Assembly: GCA_023421115.1 (NCBI GenBank)
Contig: JAEZUI010000061.1
Span: forward strand, 1 to 64,000
Length of the DNA stretch: 64,000 nucleotides
From: Bacillota bacterium
Lineage (GTDB): Bacteria; Bacillota; Clostridia; Acetivibrionales; Acetivibrionaceae
Reading direction: 5' to 3'
Shown here: positions 11,301 through 18,076 of the stretch, piece after piece
Layout of the letters: the number at the start of each line of letters is the position of its first letter
How positions within the stretch are numbered: the stretch's first letter is position 1
The notes under the pieces: generated by a model
What the model saw: only the letters and a program-made list of their open reading frames with translations
What the model was told of the DNA's origin: nothing
Database searches by the model: none
Made by a program: the position numbers and the translations under genes

Positions 11301-11596
11301 TCGTTAGATCTGTTTCCCTTCGGCATGTTAACAGGAACAGCAATAGATCCTGAAAGTATGCTGGAAAAAAAACCTATTATAAAATCTATTCCTGCAGGAT
11401 ACATGTTGATAATGCATTTTGATTTCCCCTCAAAGCTTTCTAACTTGTTTGACAACGCTAACGATTTCAGATAAATCTCTTTAAAACTAACAGAGCTCAC
11501 CTCATCACCTGAAATATAAATAAACGCTTTCTTGTCAGGCTGATATGTGGCCCAATATTGTATATATTGCTGTAATGTACTCCCCTTAAATCTCAT
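8306..11596 (-). CDS. Fatty acyl-AMP ligase / acyl carrier protein / thioester reductase
   Basis: About 1,096 residues in three parts. Residues 1-570 are an adenylate-forming ligase of FAAL type: YTSGSTSFPKG, LPHFHDMGLIG, GGPNFAYDYC, NGAEPI, AYGMAEA and the C-terminal KTSSGK lysine. Residues 605-690 are a carrier domain with GVDSLK (phosphopantetheine serine). Residues 735-1060 are an NAD(P)-dependent extended SDR reductase with GGAGFVGG and YSQTK. Known chemistry of these parts: a fatty acid is adenylated, loaded on the carrier, and reductively released as an aldehyde, as in carboxylic acid reductases. Acting as the lipid starter for the NRPS is possible, but the reductase and the missing starter C domain make that uncertain. 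The frame also opens at 11602, but AGGGAG is only 2 nt from that ATG and 8 nt from the one used here. Confidence 0.9.
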   Translation of the reverse strand: MRFKGSTLQQYIQYWATYQPDKKAFIYISGDEVSSVSFKEIYLKSLALSNKLESFEGKSKCIINMYPAGIDFIIGFFSSILSGSIAVPVNMPKGNRSNEKIIRIIRDCDTNIILSTKSGIDTIKSNDDFEEIPRNVNFIETEDYSDYNYDNIFQYGTTGEENDIAFLQYTSGSTSFPKGVEIRHKNLIYNLQMLKNAFEITNDDVVGTWLPHFHDMGLIGSILNAFYNGVTCVMMSPLMFMKSPVSWFKMITDYKVTITGGPNFAYDYCVSKIRQEQLTDIDLSSWQLAFNGAEPIFYDSIVKFANQFEKVGFNIKNFYPAYGMAEASVFVSGNKKSSMPKAIYVDYNELSRNVVKQLTCNKNEKNSLALVCCGNTWLDQEIIIVDINTREKLNENEIGEICVSGDNVTYGYWGKEEINKEKFINIDIDGQTKRFYSTGDLGFFSEGGLYITGRKDDVMIINGVNVYPQDIERIVEKTLNEGRLGAVCAFEVTNGNDREIVVLAELQRVALKRLSSEEAYFTETTNAILENISRQFDFQINELVFLSPGSVCKTSSGKICRKENKKAYLDGKMTAVKEWKFSSSPSNKMEENVRIHSMMNTFEKVNAAGFMQFKIFSSIVKLLSSGESCLDIMDLDVSKSLFFYGVDSLKIFDIHLALEKEYDVKIPTEIFFDSSDLLTILNRIARVLESKREHAIERTSVKLIDEVKKYEEIVLEKMMEVGYKSKPVISYDSLENILITGGAGFVGGFVLKECLLQTKANIYCLVRAKSNEHGVERIIDNLYNYGLELNSSERNRIKIVLGDISKDDLGIGQVNYNELARKIDLVIHCAAIDNFYLPYFTLKAANVDGLKNIMMFSLHGKLKPMIYTASCSASLIDKNMDSDKLFGIVNGYSQTKYVAQELLLNMIKKGFPGVCVKLGYLYANESNVVHPQEGFESLISSIHNIGAIPNIDACFDLTSVEYVAKSMAHMALHYSNGIMDNYLLYNPRPLNWKDIKKSFVKLDPNIKEVSLEEFVDLFQKYACDSRLKSLKFVSRVITTKLEEQFNRMFQNQNVDCIDEYMHKCPPCDGHFSDYYIDMVIKYATSDVHETKKGLVD

Positions 11597-11679
11597 AATC
11601 ATGTCTCCCTATCATATAATATTATTTAAAATACAAACATTAATAATCTCTAATCACTAAAACCCCAAAAACTGCTAAT

Positions 11680-11708
11680 TTTATAACATAGATTTTGTAT
11701 CTATGCAA
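11680..11708 (-). promoter_or_regulatory. Promoter with operator-like inverted repeat for the FAAL-NRPS operon
   Basis: On the minus strand, TTGCAT (11703-11708) and TATAAA (11680-11685) are 17 bp apart, about 85 bp before the FAAL start. The spacer is almost filled by CATAGATtttgtATCTATG (11687-11705), a perfect 7-bp inverted repeat. The position suggests a repressor site. The -35 is weak, which could also suit an activator. Confidence 0.55.
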
Positions 11709-12543
11709 CTAAGTTTAACAATCATATCCAACCCTTATCTTTCTATTAAGCCATTTCTAAAAATATCCTATACAATATTTAAGTCACAAAGCCCCTCAAA
11801 TCAGATTTTTTGAAATGGCGATTGACCAGTTTTTTTGGGAATCACGTTAGCAAAATAAATTATATATGGAAAATGTAAACACACAATAATTACACGGCGG
11901 AAATATACGACCACTAACTAATACCCCTAATTAATCCTTCACTTTTTCTATATAATGTGTTGAAACAATTACATTAGTAAGCATTACCAAGGTACTTATC
12001 ACTCATAAGTGTCATTATGTTAATCCTAAACAATACAAATAGATTTGACTTTTTGATAATACTATAAATGCAATTAGCATTCTATACCGCGAGATTATTC
12101 AAAAAACACTTTTTGGTATAAAATTACATTTCGTTACTTGTGTTATATTAATGTAATGTAACTTTGTATAACACTATCATTTCAACAAATAATGTTATAC
12201 TGAAGAAAAGTTTTTAGTCACGTTTGCAATGCGTTGCTCTTGTATTATAATGCTATTGAACAATAACCTATTCCCCTATAATCGAGACTTAACCTGTTAT
12301 CTATTGTTTTAAAAGTTATTCTCTAATCTGTAGCATATTAAAAATGGTATATCTATGTAAAATATCTTTTTAATTATACCAAATCTCAAGTAATTTTCAA
12401 TAAGCATTTTATAATTTTAAAAATCAAATTGATTCTTTTAATGCATAAATAGCATTATTGTATCCAGCTTTATTTACATGCCACATTAAGAACTTTCACT
12501 GAAGTCTTTTTTTATATGTTCCTAACTATATAATCCATTATAC
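11709..12543. other. AT-rich intergenic region
   Basis: This lies between the NRPS operon promoter and the next open frame. It contains one dispersed-repeat copy (11747-11847) and otherwise AT-rich DNA with no convincing open frame, RNA motif or terminator that I can see. Confidence 0.5.
11747..11847 (-). repeat. Dispersed repeat family A, copy 1
   Basis: Read on the minus strand it begins GTGATTCCC and ends TTTCTAGAAATGGC-like sequence. The inner inverted arms are GCCATTTCAAAAA (its complement at 11807-11819) and the GCCATTTCTAAAAA form at 11750-11763. Other copies are at 26305, 38413, 39757, 49902, 50148 and 59250. Confidence 0.65.
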
Positions 12544-12792
12544 TTATTGGACATTATTAAACTGTCCGTTAAAGTTTAGAGTTGTAAAATAGTCGGCAGG
12601 AGTCTCGGTACGGCAGATAAGATCAAGCTTCTGAAACAATTTGTGCAATACCTGAAACTTTACAGATTTCAGCCTTATCAGAATAGCTTGATATGCGAGA
12701 AAAAGATTTTTAGAATCAAGTCCACCTAAAATTGAAAGCGGGCTTGTACAATCGTTCCTATAGCCGTTATAGAGGCTATATTCACTGTCCAA
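12544..12792 (-). CDS. Unidentified 82-residue open frame, possible gene remnant
   Basis: I do not recognise this protein. Its base composition is noticeably less AT-rich than the flanks, so it was probably coding at some time. It is leucine-rich and ends in FNGQFNNVQ. There is no clear Shine-Dalgarno before its ATG, and neighbouring sequence lacks further coding signal. That pattern fits the 3' remnant of a larger gene, perhaps a transposase, but no catalytic motif is present to show it. It lies just downstream of the CPBP protease gene on the same strand. Confidence 0.3.
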   Translation of the reverse strand: MDSEYSLYNGYRNDCTSPLSILGGLDSKNLFLAYQAILIRLKSVKFQVLHKLFQKLDLICRTETPADYFTTLNFNGQFNNVQ

Positions 12793-12825
12793 ATCTAAAA
12801 AGGTTGTTTTGATAACAGTTTTAGA

Positions 12826-13686
12826 TTAGGGTTGAAATTGTGATGAACTAATTCTTCTCTTATACAGATACAAATAGCATACTATAATTAATACTAAGCT
12901 TATTGCAAAAATCATAGCATTATAGTTTTCCAACACAGAGATAAACCTAGATTCATTTGGGATATTTGACAATATAGTGCTTGTTCCGTTAATCATTACA
13001 TGAATTATGATTGATGACCATATTGATTTTGTCCAAACATAGGCAAGCCCCATTAATATTCCAAACAGTATAGCATATGCGCCTTGTATCACTTGTAGAT
13101 GGTATACCCCAAACAATATACCTTGTAAGATTACAGCACCGGTAACAGTCATTACTTTTTTAAGTTCATTAAGTATTAGCCCTCTAAATATTATTTCTTC
13201 AATAATAGGTGCTACTAATGCAGTGCCTACAAAAACAAGTATATAGTTGCTTCCTCCAAGTAAAGTCTCAATTAGAGCATCATGTGCTTCAAAATATCCT
13301 TTTAAAAACTCTAACCTTTGCATACATTCAAGTAAATATCCACTAAACATGTTAATTGATATTCCTGCCACGATTAATACTAAAACCTTCATAGGTTGAA
13401 TATTTGAAAAACTACATGTTTTGAATAGATTTTGCTTTCTCATTCGGCCAATAACATAATAAATGGGTATAGCTAAAACAGCTGCAAAAATAATTGAAAT
13501 ATTAGCCTGCCCCATAATAATACTTGTTAATTTCTCTGTTAAAACAACGGGGTTCATGTCGGGTTCTTTAATTACCAGCATTATTGTTGTTACAATTGCC
13601 GCAGCAATTAAATATATAAACTGCAACGCGTAATATATCATGGTATAAAGAAGTATAAATCCTGCTGCTTTTAAATATTTTTTCAT
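12826..13686 (-). CDS. CPBP family intramembrane metalloprotease
   Basis: A 286-residue polytopic membrane protein with about eight hydrophobic segments. The CPBP (Abi) signature is complete: EEIIFRG at about residues 163-169 with the paired glutamates and arginine, GVYHLQ with the second-motif histidine, and a final IIIHVMINGTS block with His and Asn. Bacterial members include bacteriocin self-immunity proteins and proteases processing prenylated or membrane peptides. Being next to an NRPS locus suggests immunity or processing, but the gap of over 1 kb and lack of shared operon make this only a guess. The ATG has AAAGGGG at normal spacing. Confidence 0.85.
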   Translation of the reverse strand: MKKYLKAAGFILLYTMIYYALQFIYLIAAAIVTTIMLVIKEPDMNPVVLTEKLTSIIMGQANISIIFAAVLAIPIYYVIGRMRKQNLFKTCSFSNIQPMKVLVLIVAGISINMFSGYLLECMQRLEFLKGYFEAHDALIETLLGGSNYILVFVGTALVAPIIEEIIFRGLILNELKKVMTVTGAVILQGILFGVYHLQVIQGAYAILFGILMGLAYVWTKSIWSSIIIHVMINGTSTILSNIPNESRFISVLENYNAMIFAISLVLIIVCYLYLYKRRISSSQFQP

Positions 13687-14003
13687 TTTTTCCCCTTTCT
13701 TAATTAACCTATCTTAGTTATTCCAAAAAATAAAAAAGTGGCTTGAATCCTGATAATTATTACAATCCTGTTTATATTTTTAGTTTTGTCCCGCAATAGT
13801 AAATATCGCTGCTTATCACAGCGGAACCATATTTTTCTCTACAAGTATATTATGATATTTACGCTATATAGCTATTTATATAAGCATTTTGAAATTTTCG
13901 AATCTATCATTTCTTACGAATTAAATTATATCATAAAACACAAAAAAATCCATCACCTATAAAAATAATGTTTCACTAATACAAGGCACAATCATGTTCA
14001 TCA
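13687..14003. other. Intergenic region upstream of the CPBP gene
   Basis: AT-rich sequence between the CPBP start and the terminator at 14004-14037. It should carry the CPBP promoter, but no close match to a consensus promoter or RNA element was found. Confidence 0.4.
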
Positions 14004-14037
14004 TAAAAAAAAGGACTGATTGTCCAGTCCTTTTTTT
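14004..14037. terminator. Rho-independent terminator after the nitroreductase gene
   Basis: GGACTgattgtcCAGTCC flanked by an A run on the left and a T run on the right, so it can act in both directions. It sits directly at the stop codon of the minus-strand nitroreductase gene. Confidence 0.85.
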
Positions 14038-14637
14038 CTATCCAAAAACCTTAACACGATTCTCCAACGGTTGAAACTGCTTTTCATCAGGGTTTGCTGT
14101 TGGCTTTCCAAAGGGCATTTGGGCAATTAGCTTCCAATTATCCGGTATACTCCACTCTTTTTTTACATCAGCTTCGATGAGTTCATTATAATGTTGTAAT
14201 GAAACACCAAAACCTTCAATTTCTAGAGCTGTCCATAGTACAAATTGGTGCATACCATTAGATTGTTGTGACCAAATAGGGAAATTATTTTTATATAATT
14301 CATACTGTTTTTGCAAAGATTGAATTACTGAATTGTCCTCAAAAAATAAAACAGTTCCATATCCATTTTGAAACAAATTTATTTTATCCTCAGTAGAACT
14401 GAATTGTTCTTTAGGAACAATCTTCCTTAAAGCCTCCTTCGTTATATCCCATAATTTATCGTGATGATTTTTTAATAGCAAAATAACTCTTGCACTTTGG
14501 GAATTAAAGGCCGATGGAGTATGCTTTACAGTGTACTCAACTATTTCTTTAATTCTTTCATCAGATATTAAAGTTTCCTTACTTATTCCATAATATGATC
14601 TCCTGTCTGCTACTGCAGTATAAAAATCCTTTGTCAC
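14038..14637 (-). CDS. Nitroreductase family FMN oxidoreductase
   Basis: A 199-residue protein of the NAD(P)H-dependent nitroreductase fold. The N-terminal DRRSYYGIS and the TPSAFNSQSARV segment are the FMN phosphate/isoalloxazine binding region. A WTALEIEGFGVSLQHYNELIE helix and an AQMPFGKPTANP loop follow, as in the small HBN1/YfhC-like branch. It probably reduces nitro or quinone compounds in the cytoplasm; the natural substrate is unknown. The start is GTG with AGGAGG seven bases before it. It is followed by a terminator and is monocistronic as far as can be seen. Confidence 0.88.
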   Translation of the reverse strand: MTKDFYTAVADRRSYYGISKETLISDERIKEIVEYTVKHTPSAFNSQSARVILLLKNHHDKLWDITKEALRKIVPKEQFSSTEDKINLFQNGYGTVLFFEDNSVIQSLQKQYELYKNNFPIWSQQSNGMHQFVLWTALEIEGFGVSLQHYNELIEADVKKEWSIPDNWKLIAQMPFGKPTANPDEKQFQPLENRVKVFG

Positions 14638-14737
14638 GGCAATTCCTCCTGTCTAAATATATAATAATGTTAGTTTTATTTTAATTGATAATAATTTATA
14701 CCCTCTATTATTAAAAATAAACCTAAATTTGATAAGG

Positions 14738-14968
14738 TTATTTTTCAGTCTCCTTGTATAGGTCAATAGATTTCCTTACCCTCCTTATAACCTCATCTGC
14801 AATTCTTTGAGGAGATAAAACCCTAACATAGGGTCCAAGTGATATTATATTCCTGATAATGTTCTCCTCTTCAAACATATAGTAATTCAGCCTTATTTCA
14901 TATTTACCTTCTCCTAAATCCCTTGCAGTCCTTTCCATACCTGAAAAGCACATAAAACACCTCTCCAT
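14738..14968 (-). pseudogene. C-terminal remnant of a WYL-domain transcriptional regulator
   Basis: The 76 residues match only the last part of YafY-type WYL regulators: a YEIRLNYYMFEEENI strand block followed by ISLGPYVRVLSPQRIADEVIRR, typical of the C-terminal WCX extension. The HTH and WYL core are absent, and only 16 bp separate it from the flavodoxin gene upstream. A deletion that joined the two genes would explain this. Expression as a small protein is not excluded. Confidence 0.6.
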
Positions 14969-14984
14969 TGCCGCCTTTTTATCA

Positions 14985-16337
14985 CTAATTCTTATCTATG
15001 ACTTTTTTATATGGCTTAATCATTGCATCACTTATTCTCTTACTTATGTTTTTATATGCAAAGGGCATTGATAATAACATTCCAATAAGTTTCATTTTGA
15101 GAATAGTACTGATTTCTTTTTGAGGAAAGTCATACATTCCATGTTTTCTATAAAATTTATGATCTTGCTTCATCAATCCCCTCATAACATAAACGAGATC
15201 ACGAAAAATTTTCAAGCCACCAACACCCAGAAAGTTCTGAGGAAACGAAAGTTTCTTTTGAAGAGCATAGTTCAATTTGCTAGAAAGCATCTTAATTGAA
15301 CCAGCAGTATCCTTTTCATCGGAAGCCACACCACATAAAAAGTTACAGCCAACCTCACAACGACCTTCAATAATAATCCTAAGATTATCCTCTAGGCTAT
15401 ACGATCCGCTTATAATATATCCTACTGGCATTCCCATAGTTACAGTGCGGTGACCGTTACAAAATTGTCGGTCATCATACAACTTAAAGGATGCCCCCAT
15501 ACTGTGATCTCTTATAGTGAAGGCGTATACAATAGCATCTGCACTCTGAATTTCTTCCCTTAAGAATACATCAAATCCTTCTTTATACATACACTTTCCG
15601 GAAATTTCACAATGGAAACAACCACGACACCCACCTGCAAACGGATATTCCCTGATGTTTATAACTCGTGTGTTATAAGGATATACATTCTGAAAATCCA
15701 AGATCATATTTTTAAGATTTTCATCATTGTCTTCACAATTTGTAACAATTACTGTATCATAAATATTTGACTTTGCTGCTGCAGAATAAATTGGAATATA
15801 GTGCTTCTTACCCGACAAATTATTCAATTTATCCAGCAATTTATTTGGGGATACATAAATATCCGATTTATAACAGAAATGCACATACTCCCAGAATTTT
15901 ATCGCATCTTTTTGTCCTTTAGCAGTTAACAAATCACCCCTGTCAGCAGAAAGACCATGAATGTATTTTAGGTTTAAATCCAAACAATTATTTTCTATAA
16001 ATTTATGTGCTGTCACATCATAAAAGTGTTTAGATGTTGTGATTTGTGCTGCAAATTTTCCGCTTAAGTCTATTTTCTGTTCTTTCAGCAACTCAATAAA
16101 CTTATGTAGTTGATATGGCACAATAAATGTGTATACCGGATAACAAAACAATACCATATCAGCGTCGAGTAACTTTTTTATTGCCAATCCCATATCCCTT
16201 TCATATCGTTTTATCTGTTCCCCTACATGTAATATCTCAAAGTAATCATTTTCAAAATACTTTTGAAGGTATAAAATTGTTTGAAAGGTTATACTGAGTT
16301 TTCCTTTAGGACTTCCGCTTAATACTACGATATTCAT
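14985..16337 (-). CDS. Tandem flavodoxin-fold NAD(P)H-dependent FMN reductase
   Basis: A 450-residue protein with two flavodoxin-like domains in one chain. The first (residues 1-165) begins with the FMN-phosphate loop VVLSGSPKGKLS. The second (about 190-350) contains CRGCFHCEISGKC, the cysteine pattern of iron-sulfur flavoproteins, and the loop SADAIVYAFTIRDHSMGASFKLYDD. The last 80 residues are basic. Each half resembles the NADPH-dependent FMN reductase family; only the second keeps the cysteine cluster motif. It probably transfers electrons to a quinone, oxygen or metal substrate. GAGGTAG precedes the ATG. The substrate is unknown. Confidence 0.8.
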   Translation of the reverse strand: MNIVVLSGSPKGKLSITFQTILYLQKYFENDYFEILHVGEQIKRYERDMGLAIKKLLDADMVLFCYPVYTFIVPYQLHKFIELLKEQKIDLSGKFAAQITTSKHFYDVTAHKFIENNCLDLNLKYIHGLSADRGDLLTAKGQKDAIKFWEYVHFCYKSDIYVSPNKLLDKLNNLSGKKHYIPIYSAAAKSNIYDTVIVTNCEDNDENLKNMILDFQNVYPYNTRVINIREYPFAGGCRGCFHCEISGKCMYKEGFDVFLREEIQSADAIVYAFTIRDHSMGASFKLYDDRQFCNGHRTVTMGMPVGYIISGSYSLEDNLRIIIEGRCEVGCNFLCGVASDEKDTAGSIKMLSSKLNYALQKKLSFPQNFLGVGGLKIFRDLVYVMRGLMKQDHKFYRKHGMYDFPQKEISTILKMKLIGMLLSMPFAYKNISKRISDAMIKPYKKVIDKN

Positions 16338-16414
16338 TAATTGCTACCTCATTTTTTAGTATAGATTTGTACTTTTTACATATAGTTTTATAATTTGTAA
16401 TATTCGTATATACA

Positions 16415-16498
16415 ATGAAAGAGGTCAATGCGAAGGAGATGAATGTTATGTGGCATATGGTTTCGAGTATTCTTAATATATTTGCGATTTATTCTTAG
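16415..16498 (+). CDS. Possible micro-ORF, 16 or 27 residues
   Basis: A strong Shine-Dalgarno (AAGGAG, 16433-16438) stands nine bases before an ATG at 16448, giving the 16-residue hydrophobic peptide MWHMVSSILNIFAIYS. The same frame opens at 16415 for 27 residues, without a good binding site there. It lies divergently from the double-flavodoxin gene. It may be a real small membrane peptide or chance. Confidence 0.25.
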   Translation: MKEVNAKEMNVMWHMVSSILNIFAIYS

Positions 16499-17110
16499 GA
16501 CACTTAAAGTACATAATAAGTATCGTTCTTTATATCAGGGTATTTTTGTGGTCCAAAAAATATGTTAAATAACTTCTTTGCTTTTATGATCTTAAATATG
16601 AATCAATGTAGAATTATGGAAATTTAAGAGATATTTTTCTAACTACATGTTTCTTGAAAAGTACACTAAAATCGTTTTTCAAGCCCAGAAATCATGTTCA
16701 TGCGACTATTGAACATAGACTTTTTAAGTTAAACCACCAATTGATTTTAATATATTTATGTATTTCGGATATTTATCGCTTATTGTTTATAATCAATTTT
16801 TTTGATAATTTCAAAAGCATATAAAAAATTAAGTATAACAAATGCTAATACAGTTTATTTTTGTATTAAATATATTAGGAAAAATACTATTAAGTTTCTA
16901 CGTCAAACATTAGGAATAAAATTATTATATTTTAATAAAATAAGAAGATCCTTTTGCACCTTAAGTTTCATCTATTATACAGTTTTATCCATTGATAAAA
17001 TTATATAAAATATTTGACTATATAGCTATCTCAATATAAAATATATATGTAGAAAAAATTCTTTTTCTATTCTTTGCCAAAACAAATTTAATAACCTAGG
17101 GGGCGAATCT
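16499..17110. other. AT-rich intergenic region
   Basis: No credible gene. The longest frame here (16802-17008) is lysine- and isoleucine-rich, as expected from AT-rich non-coding DNA, and has no ribosome binding site. The promoter of the DUF4234 gene should be in the last 100 bases. Confidence 0.5.
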
Positions 17111-17437
17111 ATGACTCAAAGAAACATCGGAACAGCAATATTATTGTCCATTATCACTTGTGGTTTTTATTCATTGTATTGGATGTATAAAATTACACAG
17201 GAGATAACTGAGTATAATAATGAAAGTGCTAATCCTACCACAGAGCTGTTACTTTCAATGTTTACATGTGGAATTTATTATCTTTACTGGAATTATAAGA
17301 TGGGAAAAAGAATTGCGCAAGCCCGTTCCTCTTCCTCAGATGATTCAATGTTGTATTTAATCCTTGCTTTTTTCGGATTAGGAATTGTTTCATTAGCAAT
17401 TATGCAGAACAATATGAATAATATGGCTACAATGTAA
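17111..17437 (+). CDS. DUF4234 family small membrane protein
   Basis: A 108-residue protein with two near-identical repeats: TAILLSIITCGFYSLYWMYKI and LLLSMFTCGIYYLYWNYKM. Each is a membrane hairpin with the T-C-G-(F/I)-Y-x-(L/I)-Y-W signature of DUF4234. A third hydrophobic segment follows near residue 85. Function is unknown. GGGGGCG precedes the ATG. It is followed after 34 bp by another small membrane protein with which it probably forms an operon. Confidence 0.85.
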   Translation: MTQRNIGTAILLSIITCGFYSLYWMYKITQEITEYNNESANPTTELLLSMFTCGIYYLYWNYKMGKRIAQARSSSSDDSMLYLILAFFGLGIVSLAIMQNNMNNMATM

Positions 17438-17471
17438 GATGATTCAAAAATAATTAAATAGAGTTGATCAA

Positions 17472-17873
17472 GTGAAAAAAAGTTTTATAATGTTTTTGTT
17501 TATAGGAAGTGTCAGTCTTTTATTTAGTTTAATTTTCAAACGAAGTCCTTGTTTATTTCTAAATTTAACTGGCATTCCTTGTCCTTCCTGTGGAATGACA
17601 AGAGCCTATATTTCATTATTTAGAGGAAACATATCACAAGCGTTTTGTTACCATCCTTTATTTCTTGCACCTTTTGTTATTATAATGATGATGCAGGAGA
17701 AAATTAAGGTAAACAAAAAACTATTTAATGGATTGGTTATTTTCCTTACAGCAATTATATTTATAGTTTATGTTATTAGGTTGATACTGCTTTTTCCAGA
17801 AAAAGAACCTTTGGAATTTTTGTCAGATGCAATATTGCCGAAATTTTATCGGTTTATAAAATCTGTTTTTTGA
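17472..17873 (+). CDS. DUF2752 family membrane protein
   Basis: A 133-residue membrane protein. The family core is clear: LTGIPCPSCGMTRA, then a short turn, FRGNISQAFCYHPL and a hydrophobic helix. The CPSCGMTR block is the hallmark of DUF2752, whose function is not known. Start is GTG at 17472 with a weak binding site, 34 bp after the DUF4234 gene. DUF4234 and DUF2752 genes are often neighbours, which supports a joint role. A terminator follows. Confidence 0.85.
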   Translation: MKKSFIMFLFIGSVSLLFSLIFKRSPCLFLNLTGIPCPSCGMTRAYISLFRGNISQAFCYHPLFLAPFVIIMMMQEKIKVNKKLFNGLVIFLTAIIFIVYVIRLILLFPEKEPLEFLSDAILPKFYRFIKSVF

Positions 17874-17936
17874 ATTCTATAAACCATTAAAGTCAAGTTT
17901 TTTTGAAAAGCGATCGTATATTTATTTAAAGCATGT

Positions 17937-17972
17937 AAAAGGTGCAGAAGGTCATACTTTCTGCACCTTTTT
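17937..17972 (+). terminator. Terminator after the DUF4234-DUF2752 operon
   Basis: Nine-base stem GGTGCAGAA/TTCTGCACC at 17941-17967, preceded by AAAA and followed by TTTTTATT. Confidence 0.85.
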
Positions 17973-17973
17973 A

Positions 17974-18041
17974 TTACGTCTCTTCGAACGAAGTAAAAGA
18001 AAAAAGTTCCGGGCTCGGTGCGCCGGAACTTTTACTTAGCA
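17974..18041 (-). repeat. Structured repeat family B, partial copy; also terminator
   Basis: The first part (TCTTCGAACGAAGTAAAAGA) and a following stem AAAAGTTCCGG/CCGGAACTTTT (18002-18033, loop GCTCGGTGCG) match in order and loop sequence the 57580-57642 part of the full element at 57427-57678. On the minus strand the stem is followed by a T-rich run, so it also terminates the acyl-CoA synthetase fusion gene. Confidence 0.6.
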
Positions 18042-18076
18042 AACTTTTATATCAAAAACCGTATAGCATTATCCTT

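Noticed and set aside
12544..12792. Naming a specific insertion sequence family for this fragment
   Set aside because: No catalytic residues or terminal repeats are visible, so only a possible remnant is reported.
16802..17008. Open frame of 68 codons
   Set aside because: Composition is that of AT-rich non-coding DNA, and there is no ribosome binding site or good start.
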